NCBI RefSeq assembly: GCF_018398425.1
Contig: NZ_JADPMV010000002.1
Coordinates: forward strand, 1,603,001 to 1,667,000
From: Pseudomonas lalucatii
Lineage (GTDB): Bacteria > Pseudomonadota > Gammaproteobacteria > Pseudomonadales > Pseudomonadaceae
Length of the DNA stretch: 64,000 bases
Direction: 5' to 3'
Shown here piece after piece: positions 1 to 8,935 of this stretch; positions within the stretch are counted from its first letter, which is position 1, and every line of letters begins with the position of its first letter. The position numbers were made by a program, and so were the translations under genes. The notes beneath the pieces were generated by a model that saw only the letters and a list, made by a program, of their open reading frames with translations, was not told where the DNA came from and did not search any database.

Positions 1-309
1 GACGTGGTGATCATGCTGCGCCTGCAGCGCGAGCGCATGCAGGGCGGCCTGCTGCCCAGCGAGGGCGAGTTCTACCGCCTGTTCGGCCTGACCGAGCAGC
101 GCCTGGCGCTGGCCAAGCCGGACGCCCTGGTGATGCACCCCGGGCCGATCAACCGCGGCGTGGAGATCGAGTCGGCGGTGGCCGACGGCCCGCAGTCGGT
201 GATTCTCAACCAGGTCACCTACGGCATCGCCATCCGCATGGCGGTGCTGTCCATGACCATGAGCGGGCAGACCGCCCAGCGCCAACTCAACTCCGAGGAG
301 TCCAACTGA
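1..309 (+). CDS. pyrB: Aspartate carbamoyltransferase catalytic chain, C-terminal part
   Basis: This is the last 102 codons of an open frame that enters from the left edge; the start lies outside the window. The protein would condense carbamoyl phosphate with aspartate in pyrimidine synthesis. The [11 protein letters not shown] stretch is the conserved C-terminal substrate-binding motif of the family, and the tail after it is normal. The stop codon overlaps the ATG of the next gene by one base, so pyrB and pyrC' look co-translated. In pseudomonads the two proteins form one ATCase holoenzyme (family knowledge). Confidence 0.96.
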   Translation, partial: DVVIMLRLQRERMQGGLLPSEGEFYRLFGLTEQRLALAKPDALVMHPGPINRGVEIESAVADGPQSVILNQVTYGIAIRMAVLSMTMSGQTAQRQLNSEESN

Positions 310-1580
310 TGCGCACCGCAATCCTCGGCGCCCGCGTCATCGACCCGAGCAGCGGCCTCGACCAGCAGGCCGACCTGTATATCGACGGCGGCAAGCTGGC
401 TGCCATCGGCCAGGCGCCGGCCTCCTTCGTCGCCGAACAGACCATCGCCGCCCAGGGTCTGGTGGCCGCCCCCGGCCTGGTCGACCTGTCCGTGGCCCTG
501 CGCGAGCCGGGCTACAGCCGCAAGGGCAGCATCGCCAGCGAGACCCTGGCCGCCGCCGCCGGCGGGGTCACCAGCCTGTGCTGCCCGCCCTTCACCAAGC
601 CGGTGCTGGACACCTCGGCGGTGGCCGAGCTGATCCTCGACCGTGCCCGCGAAGCCGGGCACACCAAGGTCTTCCCCATCGGCGCCCTGAGCAAGGGGCT
701 GGCCGGCGAACAGCTGGCAGAGCTCGTTGCCCTGCGCGACGCCGGCTGCGTGGCCTTCGGCAACGGCCTGGACAACTTCCGCAGCAGCCGCACCCTGCGC
801 CGCGCCCTGGAGTACGCGGCCACCTTCGACCTGACGGTTATCTTCCACTCCCAGGACCATGACCTGGCCGAGGGCGGCCTGGCCCACGAGGGGCCTACCG
901 CCAGCTTCCTCGGCCTGCCCGGCATCCCCGAGACGGCCGAGACCGTGGCCCTGGCCCGCGACCTGCTACTGGTCGAGCAGACCGGCGTGCGCGCCCACTT
1001 CAGCCAGCTGACCAGCGCCCGCGGCGCCGAGCTGATCGCCGACGCCCAGGCCCGCGGCCTGCCGGTCACGGCCGACGTGGCCCTGTACCAGCTGATCCTC
1101 ACCGACGAGGCCCTCGTCGGCTTCTCCAGCCTCTACCATGTGCAGCCACCGCTGCGTACCCGCCGCGACCGCGACGGCCTGCGCGCCGCGGTGAAGAGCG
1201 GGGTGATCCAGGCCATCGCCAGCCATCACCAGCCCCACGAGCGGGATGCCAAGCTGGCCCCCTTCGGCGCCACCGAGCCGGGCATCAGCAGCGTGCAGCT
1301 GTTGCTGCCGCTGGCCCTGACCCTGGTGCAGGACGACCTGCTGGATTTGCCGACACTGCTCGCCCGCCTCGGTGCCGGCCCGGCCGACGCCCTGCAGCTG
1401 CCGGCAGGCCGCCTGGCGGTGGGCGCCCCCGCCGACCTGCTGCTGTTCGATCCGCAGGCCTCGACCCTGGCCGGCGAGGCCTGGTACTCCAAGGGCAGCA
1501 ACTGCCCCTTCACCGGCCACTGCCTGCCGGGCGCGGTGCGCTACACCCTGGTCGATGGGCACCTCAGCTACCAGGCCTGA
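309..1580 (+). CDS. pyrC': Inactive dihydroorotase homologue, ATCase assembly subunit PyrC'
   Basis: The protein has 423 residues and the amidohydrolase fold of dihydroorotase. The metal-binding HxH that normally precedes LREPG near residue 60 is lost: the sequence reads DLSVALREPG. The later TDHAPH-type motif is also changed, to ASHHQPH. The protein therefore should not bind the usual zinc pair. This matches the Pseudomonas PyrC'/PyrX protein, a structural partner needed for assembly of the PyrB dodecamer rather than an enzyme. It overlaps pyrB by one base and is followed directly by a strong terminator, so it ends the operon. Confidence 0.93.
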   Translation: MRTAILGARVIDPSSGLDQQADLYIDGGKLAAIGQAPASFVAEQTIAAQGLVAAPGLVDLSVALREPGYSRKGSIASETLAAAAGGVTSLCCPPFTKPVLDTSAVAELILDRAREAGHTKVFPIGALSKGLAGEQLAELVALRDAGCVAFGNGLDNFRSSRTLRRALEYAATFDLTVIFHSQDHDLAEGGLAHEGPTASFLGLPGIPETAETVALARDLLLVEQTGVRAHFSQLTSARGAELIADAQARGLPVTADVALYQLILTDEALVGFSSLYHVQPPLRTRRDRDGLRAAVKSGVIQAIASHHQPHERDAKLAPFGATEPGISSVQLLLPLALTLVQDDLLDLPTLLARLGAGPADALQLPAGRLAVGAPADLLLFDPQASTLAGEAWYSKGSNCPFTGHCLPGAVRYTLVDGHLSYQA

Positions 1581-1589
1581 TGCCTCGCG

Positions 1590-1625
1590 CACGAAAAAGC
1601 CCGCCGAATGGCGGGCTTTTTCGTG
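1590..1625. terminator. Bidirectional rho-independent terminator between pyrC' and the TM2 gene
   Basis: A near-perfect palindrome with stem AAAAAGCCCGCC / GGCGGGCTTTTT and loop GAAT has an A-tract on one side and a T-tract on the other. It sits 10 bp after the pyrC' stop and 11 bp after the end of the convergent TM2-domain gene, so it can serve both. Confidence 0.9.
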
Positions 1626-1635
1626 TTCAATGGCT

Positions 1636-2037
1636 TCAACCACGCTCGGCGTTCTTCAGCGAAATCTGCGTATTCAGGGTCCAGAAGTCGTAGAGCACGC
1701 CGACCAGGAACAGGCCGCCGGTGAACAGATAGAGGATGCCCGTGAGCCACTTGCCCTGGTACATGCGATGTACGCCGAACACGCCGAGGAAGGTCAGGAG
1801 AATCCAGGCGAGGTTGTAGTCGGTCTCCCCTACGGTGAAACGCAGATCGGCCTCGCGATCCATGGCCGGGATCAGGAACAGGTCGATGATCCAGCCGACG
1901 AACAGCAGGCCCAGGGTGAAGAACCAGATGGTGCCGGTCACCGGCTTGCCATAGTAGAAGCGATGGGAGCCGAGGAAGCCGAATATCCACAACAGATAGC
2001 CGATGACCTTGCTATGGGTGTCCTGTCTTACGTCCAT
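1636..2037 (-). CDS. Tandem TM2-domain membrane protein
   Basis: The protein has 133 residues and four predicted hydrophobic segments. It holds two similar units, GFLGSHRFYYGK...IIDLFLIP and GVFGVHRMYQGK...LYDFWTL, each resembling a TM2 domain (two membrane helices joined by a short turn). The start at 2037 is chosen because AGGAG lies 8 bases upstream; a longer open frame exists but runs into the pilU terminator. The molecular role of TM2 proteins in bacteria is not established. It is transcribed on the same strand as pilU but is separated from it by a terminator. Confidence 0.85.
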   Translation of the reverse strand: MDVRQDTHSKVIGYLLWIFGFLGSHRFYYGKPVTGTIWFFTLGLLFVGWIIDLFLIPAMDREADLRFTVGETDYNLAWILLTFLGVFGVHRMYQGKWLTGILYLFTGGLFLVGVLYDFWTLNTQISLKNAERG

Positions 2038-2096
2038 GCCATGCTCCTGTACCGCAAGTGAATATGAATAGGCCCGGCACCGCGCAGCTGCCCGAT

Positions 2097-2119
2097 AAAA
2101 AAGCCCGCGGGCGCGGGCT
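2097..2119 (-). terminator. Terminator after pilU
   Basis: On the minus strand the stem AGCCCGCG / CGCGGGCT with a 2-base loop is followed by six T. It lies 23 bp past the pilU stop. Confidence 0.85.
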
Positions 2120-2141
2120 GTTGCAGGCGTGAGCTGCGGGC

Positions 2142-3287
2142 TCAGCGGAAGCGCCGCCCCGGGTCCTCCGGCGCGGTCTCCAGGGACAGGCCCTCGCTCA
2201 GCTGGGCCAGGTGGTCGCCGTCGCTTTCCGAGCCGAGCTTGATCATCAGGCGCAGGTCGTTGGCCGAGTCGGCGTACAGCAGCGCGTCCTCGTAGGTGAT
2301 CTCGCCTTGGCTGTAGAGGGCATACAGCGCCTGGTCGAAGGTCTGCATGCCCTGCTCGGTGGAGCGCTTCATCAGGCCCTTGAGTTCGTGCACCTCGCCC
2401 TTGCGGATCAGGTCGGCGGCCAGGGGGGTATTGACCAGCACCTCGATCACCGCCCGGCGGCCCTTGCCGTCCGGGGTCGGCACCAGCTGCTGGGCGACTA
2501 TCGCCTTGAGGTTCAGCGACAGGTCCATCCACACCTGGTTCTGCCGGTCGGCGGGGAAGAAGTTGATGATCCGGTCGAGGGCCTGGTTGGCGTTGTTGGC
2601 GTGCAGGGTGGCCAGGCACAGGTGGCCGGTCTCGGCGAAGGCCACGGCGTGGTCCATGGTCTCGCGGGTACGCACCTCGCCGATGAGAATCACGTCCGGC
2701 GCCTGGCGCAGGGTGTTCTTCAGCGCCACCTCGTAGGACTCGGTGTCGATGCCCACCTCGCGCTGGGTGACGATGCAGTTCTGGTGCTGGTGGATGTACT
2801 CGATCGGGTCCTCGATGGAGATGATGTGGCCGCTGCTGTGCTTGTTGCGGTAGCCGATCATCGCCGCCAGCGAGGTGGACTTGCCGGTGCCGGTGGCACC
2901 GACGAACAGCACCAGGCCGCGCTTGGTCTGCGCCAGCTTCTTGAGGATCTCCGGCAGCTTGAGGTCATCCAAAGTCGGGATGTTGGTCTCGATGCGCCGC
3001 AGCACCATGCCCGCCAGGTTGCGCTGGTAGAAGGCACTGACGCGGAAGCGGCCGACGCCGCGGGCGCTGATGGCGAAGTTGCACTCGTGATTCTCGGCGA
3101 ACTCCCGGCGCTGCTGCTCGTTCATCACCGCGTACACGGTTTCCCGGGTCTGCTCCGGCGACATGGGGTTCTTGGTGACCGGCATGATCCTGCCGTTGAC
3201 CTTCATGGACGGCGGCACGCCGGCGGTGATGAACAGGTCCGAGCCGCCCTTTTCCACCATCAGGCGCAGCAGTTTTTCGAATTCCAT
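2142..3287 (-). CDS. pilU: Type IV pilus retraction ATPase PilU
   Basis: The protein has 381 residues and belongs to the secretion-type hexameric ATPases of the PilT/GspE family. An N-terminal PAS-like region is followed by Walker A GATGTGKST (around residue 135), the Asp box with IEDPIEYIH, Walker B with ILIGEVR, and the His box with HLCLATLHANNA. PilU is the accessory motor that works with PilT at the inner-membrane base of the pilus. It lies 110 bp downstream of pilT on the same strand. No FimT/minor pilin genes are nearby, as is normal for this locus. Confidence 0.96.
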   Translation of the reverse strand: MEFEKLLRLMVEKGGSDLFITAGVPPSMKVNGRIMPVTKNPMSPEQTRETVYAVMNEQQRREFAENHECNFAISARGVGRFRVSAFYQRNLAGMVLRRIETNIPTLDDLKLPEILKKLAQTKRGLVLFVGATGTGKSTSLAAMIGYRNKHSSGHIISIEDPIEYIHQHQNCIVTQREVGIDTESYEVALKNTLRQAPDVILIGEVRTRETMDHAVAFAETGHLCLATLHANNANQALDRIINFFPADRQNQVWMDLSLNLKAIVAQQLVPTPDGKGRRAVIEVLVNTPLAADLIRKGEVHELKGLMKRSTEQGMQTFDQALYALYSQGEITYEDALLYADSANDLRLMIKLGSESDGDHLAQLSEGLSLETAPEDPGRRFR

Positions 3288-3397
3288 GCGTTGTCTCGCC
3301 CATCTGCATCACGCGCCTACGCAAAGACCAGTCGCCGAAGCGCGCGAACCGTCGCTGGCCGATCCCCGTGCGCCAGTCGGCACACGGAAACAGTGTG

Positions 3398-4432
3398 TCA
3401 GAAGGTTTCCGGGTTCTTGGATTTTTCCCGGGCACTCTCGCGGCTGACCAGCCCCTTGGCCACCAGCCCCTTGAGGCAGGCGTCGAGGGTCTGCATGCCC
3501 AGCGAGCCGCCGGTCTGGATCGCCGAATACATCTGCGCCACCTTGTCCTCGCGGATCAGGTTGCGGATCGCCGGGGTGCCGATCATGATCTCGTGGGCCG
3601 CCACCCGGCCGCCGCCGATCTTCTTCAGCAGGGTCTGGGAAATCACCGCCTGCAGGGACTCCGAGAGCATGGAGCGGACCATGGACTTCTCCTCGGCGGG
3701 GAACACGTCGACCACCCGGTCGATGGTCTTGGCCGCCGAGGTGGTGTGCAGGGTGCCGAACACCAGGTGGCCGGTCTCCGCGGCGGTCAGCGCCAGGCGG
3801 ATGGTCTCCAGGTCGCGCATCTCGCCGACCAGGATGATGTCCGGGTCTTCCCGCAGGGCCGAACGCAGGGCCTCGGAGAAGCCCAGGGTGTCGCGGTGCA
3901 CCTCGCGCTGGTTGACCAGGCACTTTTTCGACTCGTGGACGAATTCGATCGGGTCCTCGATGGTCAGGATATGGTGGTACTTGGTGCTGTTGAGGTAGTC
4001 GAGCATGGCCGCCAGGGTGGTCGACTTGCCCGAGCCGGTGGGCCCGGTGACCAGCACCAGGCCGCGCGGCACGTCGGTGATCTTGCGGAACACCTCGCCC
4101 ATGCCGAGGTCTTCCATGGTCAGCACCTTGGACGGAATGGTACGGAATACCGCGCCGGCGCCACGGTTCTGGTTGAAGGCGTTGACCCGGAAACGCGCCA
4201 CCCCGGGCACCTCGAAGGAGAAGTCGGTCTCGAGGAATTCTTCGAAGTCCTTGCGCTGCTTGTCGTTCATGATGTCGTACATCAGCGCGTGCACCTGCTT
4301 GTGATCCAGGGCCGGCAGGTTGATCCGCCGTACGTCGCCGTCGACCCGAATCATCGGCGGCAGACCGGCAGAGAGATGCAGGTCCGACGCGCCTTGCTTG
4401 GCGCTGAAGGCGAGCAGCTCGGTGATATCCAT
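3398..4432 (-). CDS. pilT: Type IV pilus retraction ATPase PilT
   Basis: The protein has 344 residues when started at MDITELLAFS, which matches the usual family length. An in-frame ATG six codons upstream exists, but GGGAG sits in the right place for the start used here. It has Walker A GPTGSGKST (about residue 130), Asp box IEDPIEFVH, Walker B ILVGEMRD, and His box HLVFGTLHTTSA. It powers pilin depolymerisation and twitching motility at the cytoplasmic face of the inner membrane. It is divergent from yggS across a 73-bp spacer, an arrangement conserved in Pseudomonas. Confidence 0.97.
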   Translation of the reverse strand: MDITELLAFSAKQGASDLHLSAGLPPMIRVDGDVRRINLPALDHKQVHALMYDIMNDKQRKDFEEFLETDFSFEVPGVARFRVNAFNQNRGAGAVFRTIPSKVLTMEDLGMGEVFRKITDVPRGLVLVTGPTGSGKSTTLAAMLDYLNSTKYHHILTIEDPIEFVHESKKCLVNQREVHRDTLGFSEALRSALREDPDIILVGEMRDLETIRLALTAAETGHLVFGTLHTTSAAKTIDRVVDVFPAEEKSMVRSMLSESLQAVISQTLLKKIGGGRVAAHEIMIGTPAIRNLIREDKVAQMYSAIQTGGSLGMQTLDACLKGLVAKGLVSRESAREKSKNPETF

Positions 4433-4505
4433 GGGACTCCCTAATGACAAGCAAGCAGGTAGAATGCCGCGAACGCAGAACGGCCGGGGCTACAGAGCGC
4501 GAGTA

Positions 4506-5198
4506 ATGTCCACGATAGCAGAGAATATTGCAAAGGTCGGAGCGCGCATCCGTGAGGCGGCGCAAGCCTCGCAGCGCGATTGTGGCTCGATCGGCCTGCT
4601 CGCGGTGAGCAAGACCAAAGCCGCCCCGGCGATTCGCCAGGCCCATGCCGCGGGTCTGCGCGACTTCGGCGAGAACTACCTGCAGGAGGCCCTGGAGAAG
4701 CAGGTCGAACTGCACGACCTGGCGCTGACCTGGCACTTCATCGGCCCCATCCAGTCGAACAAGACCCGCGCCATCGCCGAGCACTTCGCCTGGGTCCACT
4801 CGGTGGACCGCCTGAAGATCGCCGAGCGCCTCTCCGCCCAGCGCCCGCCGCAGCTGCCGCCGCTGAACGTCTGCCTGCAGGTCAACGTCAGCGGCGAGGC
4901 CAGCAAGTCCGGCTGCAGCCCCGAGCAGCTGCCGGCCCTGGCCCAGGCGGTCGCCCGGCTGCCCGGGCTCAAGCTGCGCGGCCTGATGTGCATTCCCGAA
5001 CCCAGCGCGGACCCGGCCGTGCAGCGCGCGGCCTTCGCCCGCCTGCGCGCACTGCAGAGCGGCCTGGGCCTCGACCTCGACACCCTGTCCATGGGCATGA
5101 GCCATGACCTGGAAGCCGCCATCGCCGAAGGCGCGACCTGGGTCCGCATCGGCACCGCCCTGTTCGGCGCCCGCGACTACGGTGCCCCCTCGCCTTGA
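4506..5198 (+). CDS. yggS: PLP homeostasis protein YggS (PROSC/PLPBP family)
   Basis: The protein has 230 residues with the alanine-racemase-like N-terminal barrel fold. The PLP lysine is in LLAVSKTK (about residue 36). FGENYLQEA, WHFIGPIQSNK and the SMGMSHDLEAAI phosphate-binding loop near the C terminus are all present. The family binds pyridoxal phosphate and buffers vitamin B6 and amino-acid metabolism without known catalysis. The ATG at 4506 starts the conserved part; the open frame extends upstream into the pilT promoter without homology. It is followed 15 bp later by proC, so the two are likely co-transcribed. Confidence 0.95.
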   Translation: MSTIAENIAKVGARIREAAQASQRDCGSIGLLAVSKTKAAPAIRQAHAAGLRDFGENYLQEALEKQVELHDLALTWHFIGPIQSNKTRAIAEHFAWVHSVDRLKIAERLSAQRPPQLPPLNVCLQVNVSGEASKSGCSPEQLPALAQAVARLPGLKLRGLMCIPEPSADPAVQRAAFARLRALQSGLGLDLDTLSMGMSHDLEAAIAEGATWVRIGTALFGARDYGAPSP

Positions 5199-5213
5199 AT
5201 TAAGGAAGCCCAG

Positions 5214-6032
5214 ATGAACGATCCCAAAATTGCCTTTATCGGCGCCGGCAATATGGCCGCCAGCCTGATCGGCGGCCTGCGCGCCCAGGGCGTCGCCGCC
5301 AACGCCATCCGCGCCAGCGACCACGGCGCCGAGCAGCGTGCCAAGATCGCCGCCGAGCATGGTATCGAGACCTTCGCCGGCAACGCCGAGGCGGTCGCCG
5401 GCGCCGATGTCATCGTCCTGGCGGTGAAGCCGCAGGTCATGAAGGGCGTCTGCCAGGACCTGGCGCCACACCTGAGCGAAGGCCAGCTGGTCGTCTCCGT
5501 CGCCGCCGGCATCACCTGCGCCAGCCTGGAAAACTGGCTGGGGCCGCGCGCCATCGTGCGCTGCATGCCCAACACCCCGGCGCTGCTACGCCAGGGGGTC
5601 AGCGGGCTGTACGCCAACGCCCGGGTCACGGCGCCCCAGCGCCAGCAGGCCGAGCAGCTGCTCAGCGCGGTCGGCCTGGCCCTGTGGCTGGACGAGGAGC
5701 GGCTGATCGACGCGGTCACCGCGGTGTCCGGCAGCGGCCCGGCCTATTTCTTCCTGCTGATCGAGGCGATGACCGCCGCCGGCGAGAAGCTCGGCCTGCC
5801 ACGCGACACCGCCGCCCAACTGACCCTGCACACCGCCCTCGGCGCCGCGCGCATGGCGGTGGCCAGCGACGTCGACGCCGCCGAGCTGCGTCGCCGCGTG
5901 ACCTCGCCCGCCGGCACCACGGAGGCGGCGATCAACAGCTTCCAGGCCGGCGGCTTCGAGGCCCTGGTCGAACAGGCACTGAATGCCGCCGCCCGCCGCT
6001 CGGCGGAGCTGGCCGAACAGCTGGGCCAATAA
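5214..6032 (+). CDS. proC: Pyrroline-5-carboxylate reductase
   Basis: The protein has 272 residues. An N-terminal Rossmann fold contains IGAGNMA, then VKPQVM. The C-terminal helical dimer domain contains the signature around VSGSGPAYFFLLIEAM and the RRRVTSPAGTTEAAI loop. It catalyses the last step of proline synthesis, NAD(P)H-dependent reduction of pyrroline-5-carboxylate. An AAGGA site precedes the ATG. The yggS-proC-yggT order is common across gammaproteobacteria, and the next gene follows after 10 bp. Confidence 0.97.
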   Translation: MNDPKIAFIGAGNMAASLIGGLRAQGVAANAIRASDHGAEQRAKIAAEHGIETFAGNAEAVAGADVIVLAVKPQVMKGVCQDLAPHLSEGQLVVSVAAGITCASLENWLGPRAIVRCMPNTPALLRQGVSGLYANARVTAPQRQQAEQLLSAVGLALWLDEERLIDAVTAVSGSGPAYFFLLIEAMTAAGEKLGLPRDTAAQLTLHTALGAARMAVASDVDAAELRRRVTSPAGTTEAAINSFQAGGFEALVEQALNAAARRSAELAEQLGQ

Positions 6033-6042
6033 GGAGCCAACC

Positions 6043-6633
6043 ATGATCGGACTCAACACCGCTGCAGTTTATATCCTGCAGACCCTCGGCAGCCTCTACC
6101 TGCTGGTGGTGCTGCTGCGCTTCATCCTGCAACTGGTGCGCGCGGACTTCTACAACCCGCTCAGCCAGTTCATCGTGCGTGCCACCCAGCCGCTGCTCAA
6201 GCCCCTGCGCAAGGTCATCCCCGGCTTCGCCGGCCTCGACCTGGCCTCGCTGGTGCTGGCGATCCTGGTGCAACTGCTGCTGATGACCCTGACCCTGATG
6301 CTGATGGGCTACGGCACCGGCAACCCGCTGCAGCTGCTGATCTGGTCGATCATCGGCGTCACCGCGCTGTTCCTCAAGGTGTTCTTCTTCGCCCTGATCA
6401 TCGGCGTGATCCTCTCCTGGGTCGCCCAGGGCAGCCACAACCCGGCGGTCGAGCTGATCCAGCAGATCTGCGAGCCGCTGCTGATGCCGATCCGCCGCTT
6501 CATGCCGAACCTCGGCGGCCTGGACCTGTCGCCCATCGTCGCCTTCCTGGCGCTCAACCTGATCGACATGCTGGTGATCCGCAACCTGGCGATGATGACC
6601 GGCATGTACCAGGGCCTCAGCCTGGCGATCTGA
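6043..6633 (+). CDS. yggT: YggT family integral membrane protein
   Basis: The protein has 196 residues and is made of two similar YggT units with about four to six hydrophobic helices. Each half contains an FLKVFF/LLRFILQL-type helix followed by an LxxPLRRxxP-like turn (TQPLLKPLRKVIP and CEPLLMPIRRFMP). The duplicated architecture is the proteobacterial form. AAGGAG lies 6 bases before the ATG at 6043. The function is not firmly known; relatives are linked to osmotic tolerance and division-site or cofactor processes. It ends the yggS-proC-yggT cluster, and a 217-bp GC-rich spacer with no recognised gene follows. Confidence 0.92.
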   Translation: MIGLNTAAVYILQTLGSLYLLVVLLRFILQLVRADFYNPLSQFIVRATQPLLKPLRKVIPGFAGLDLASLVLAILVQLLLMTLTLMLMGYGTGNPLQLLIWSIIGVTALFLKVFFFALIIGVILSWVAQGSHNPAVELIQQICEPLLMPIRRFMPNLGGLDLSPIVAFLALNLIDMLVIRNLAMMTGMYQGLSLAI

Positions 6634-6850
6634 GCCCCCGCCGGGACCGCCCGGCGCGCCGGCGCCCGGCCCGACCGTTCGCCCCGCCTGCGCGACCATC
6701 AGGCAGGAGCGTGACGCGGGCCGATTGACGCCGGCCGGAGGCCCCGCATAATGCCCGCCAGGCCCGCGCGTGCCGCGCGGCCCCATGACCCCGGAGGCGA
6801 CCTGCGCCGCGGTCGCCGTTCGCGGGCGCGCTACCGAGAGGAACGCCAGG

Positions 6851-8833
6851 ATGAGCATGGAACGTCTCAGTCAGCAGGTCGACGCCTACGTCGCCTGGAA
6901 GCGCGAGCTGATGCGCGAGATCAGCCGCTACCGCAGCTGGCTGGTGACCAACCGCCTCGGCTCCGGGGCGGTGGAGGCCAAGCTCGAGCGGGCCCTGCGC
7001 CTGCTGCGCACCGACCACATCACCCTGGCCTTCGTCGGCGAGTTCTCCCGCGGCAAGACCGAACTGATCAACGCCCTGTTCTTCGCCGAATACGGCCAGC
7101 GCATGCTGCCGTCCCAGGCAGGGCGCACCACCATGTGCCCCACCGAACTGTACTTCGACCCGCGCTCGGAGCGCGCCTATATCCGCCTGCTGCCCATCGA
7201 GACGCGCCTGTCCGAGGCCAACGTCTCGCAGTTCAAGCGCATCCCCGGGCACTGGGTGAACATCCCCCTGGACCCCAGCGACCCGGACAACATGCTCCAG
7301 GCCTTCGCCCAGGTCGCCCGGAGCAAGCCGATGCCGGTGGAACAGGCGATCCAGCTGGGCTTCCACCCGGACATGCTGGAGCGCACCGGCAAGCCCGGCC
7401 AGGTGCTGGTGCCGGCCTGGCGTCACGCCCTGGTCAACTTCGACCACCCGCTGTTGCGCCAGGGCCTGCGCATCCTCGACACCCCGGGTCTCAACGCCCT
7501 GGGCAGCGAGCCTGAGCTGACCCTGTCGATGCTGCCCAGCGCCCAGGCGATCATCTTCCTGCTGGCCGCCGACAGCGGGGTCAGCGCCAGCGACATGGCG
7601 ATCTGGCAGCAGCACATCCGTCAGCTCGACGACGAGACCCAGACCAGCCTGTTCGCCGTGCTCAACAAGATCGACGTGCTGTGGGACGACCTCGCCGGCG
7701 AGGCCTTCGTGCAGGACGCCATCGCCCGGATCCAGCGCACCACCGCCCGGCAGCTGGGCATCCGCAGCGAGGAGGTGCTGCCACTGGCGGCCAAGCAGGC
7801 CCTGCTGGCCAAGGTGCGCAAGGACCCGGCGCTGCTCGCCCGCAGCCAGCTGGGCGACCTGGAGAGCCTGCTCTGCGAGCGCATCGTCGCGCAGAAGGAG
7901 CGGCTGCTCGAGGACCGCGTGGTCAACCAGGTGCTGGCCCTGCTGCAGAACAGCCAGCACCTGCTCAACCTGCGCCTGGCGAAGGTCAGCGAGCAGCAGG
8001 CCCTGCTCAGCCACCAGCAGCAGGACAACGGCCAGCTGCTGTTCGAGCTGACCGCCAGGACCAAGGCGGACCACGGCCTGCACCACCGGCGCCTGCTCGG
8101 CCTGAAGACCAACCAGCGCCTGCTCAAGCGCCAGGGCGAGCTGCTGCGCGCCGCGCTGCGCCCCGAGCGCCTCGACGCGCATCTGGCCAAGGTGCGCCGC
8201 AACCTCACCGGCAGCTGGACCACCCTGGGCATCAACCAGGCCATCCTGCACTTCTTCCGCTCCGTGCAGAGCGACCTGCACAACCTGGCCCACGAAGCCG
8301 AGATGGCCAACCGCATGGTCGCCGCCATCTACCGCCGGCACAACGAGGAGAACCCCCTGCATGGCGTCGACGCGCCGCAGTTCGACCTCAACCGCTACCA
8401 GCGCGAACTCGCGCAGCAACAGGCCAAGGCCGACCAGTTCCGCCTGCACCTCAAGACCCTGCTCACCGAGCAGCGCAGCCTGACCCGGCGCTTCTTCGCC
8501 ACCCTGGTGCAGGAGGTGATCGGCCTGCACCAGCGCCTGCGCCAGGACGCCGAGCAGTGGGCCGGCGACGCCCTGATGCCGCTGATGCAGCACAGCCTGG
8601 AGCACAAGCAGTTGCTGGAGACCCACATGCTGCGGCTCAAGGCCCTGGCCCAGGACACCCAGAAGAGCCGTCAGCGCACCCAGCAACTGGCGCTCTACCG
8701 CGACGAACTGCAGCAGCAGCTGGCCCAGGCCGGCGACATGCTGCGCACCCTGCGCCGGCCGGCGCCGATCCAGCGCCAGGGCAAGGTGGTCAGCCTGCCG
8801 GGCGCCAGGCGCGCCCTCGGCGCCGCCGACTAG
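6851..8833 (+). CDS. Dynamin-like GTPase
   Basis: The protein has 660 residues. The N-terminal G domain contains G1 GEFSRGKT (about residues 62-69), a conserved Thr region around GRTTMCPTEL (G2), G3 DTPG (about 210) and G4 NKID (about 272). The remaining residues are Gln/Leu/Arg-rich and almost entirely helical, as expected for the stalk of a bacterial dynamin-like protein. No transmembrane segment is evident, so membrane association would be peripheral. Start 6851 is preceded by AGG, and an upstream extension has no family similarity. It stands alone between yggT and metX. Bacterial dynamins act in membrane remodelling or stress; the role here is unknown. Confidence 0.85.
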   Translation: MSMERLSQQVDAYVAWKRELMREISRYRSWLVTNRLGSGAVEAKLERALRLLRTDHITLAFVGEFSRGKTELINALFFAEYGQRMLPSQAGRTTMCPTELYFDPRSERAYIRLLPIETRLSEANVSQFKRIPGHWVNIPLDPSDPDNMLQAFAQVARSKPMPVEQAIQLGFHPDMLERTGKPGQVLVPAWRHALVNFDHPLLRQGLRILDTPGLNALGSEPELTLSMLPSAQAIIFLLAADSGVSASDMAIWQQHIRQLDDETQTSLFAVLNKIDVLWDDLAGEAFVQDAIARIQRTTARQLGIRSEEVLPLAAKQALLAKVRKDPALLARSQLGDLESLLCERIVAQKERLLEDRVVNQVLALLQNSQHLLNLRLAKVSEQQALLSHQQQDNGQLLFELTARTKADHGLHHRRLLGLKTNQRLLKRQGELLRAALRPERLDAHLAKVRRNLTGSWTTLGINQAILHFFRSVQSDLHNLAHEAEMANRMVAAIYRRHNEENPLHGVDAPQFDLNRYQRELAQQQAKADQFRLHLKTLLTEQRSLTRRFFATLVQEVIGLHQRLRQDAEQWAGDALMPLMQHSLEHKQLLETHMLRLKALAQDTQKSRQRTQQLALYRDELQQQLAQAGDMLRTLRRPAPIQRQGKVVSLPGARRALGAAD

Positions 8834-8935
8834 GCGCAGCCCGGCCTGGGCGCGCCGCCCCTGCGCTTGCCGCAGGCAGCGGCGCTCTTTAGACTGCTGC
8901 ACTTCGTTTTTCTTCCCATTTCGCGAGCAGGGTCG

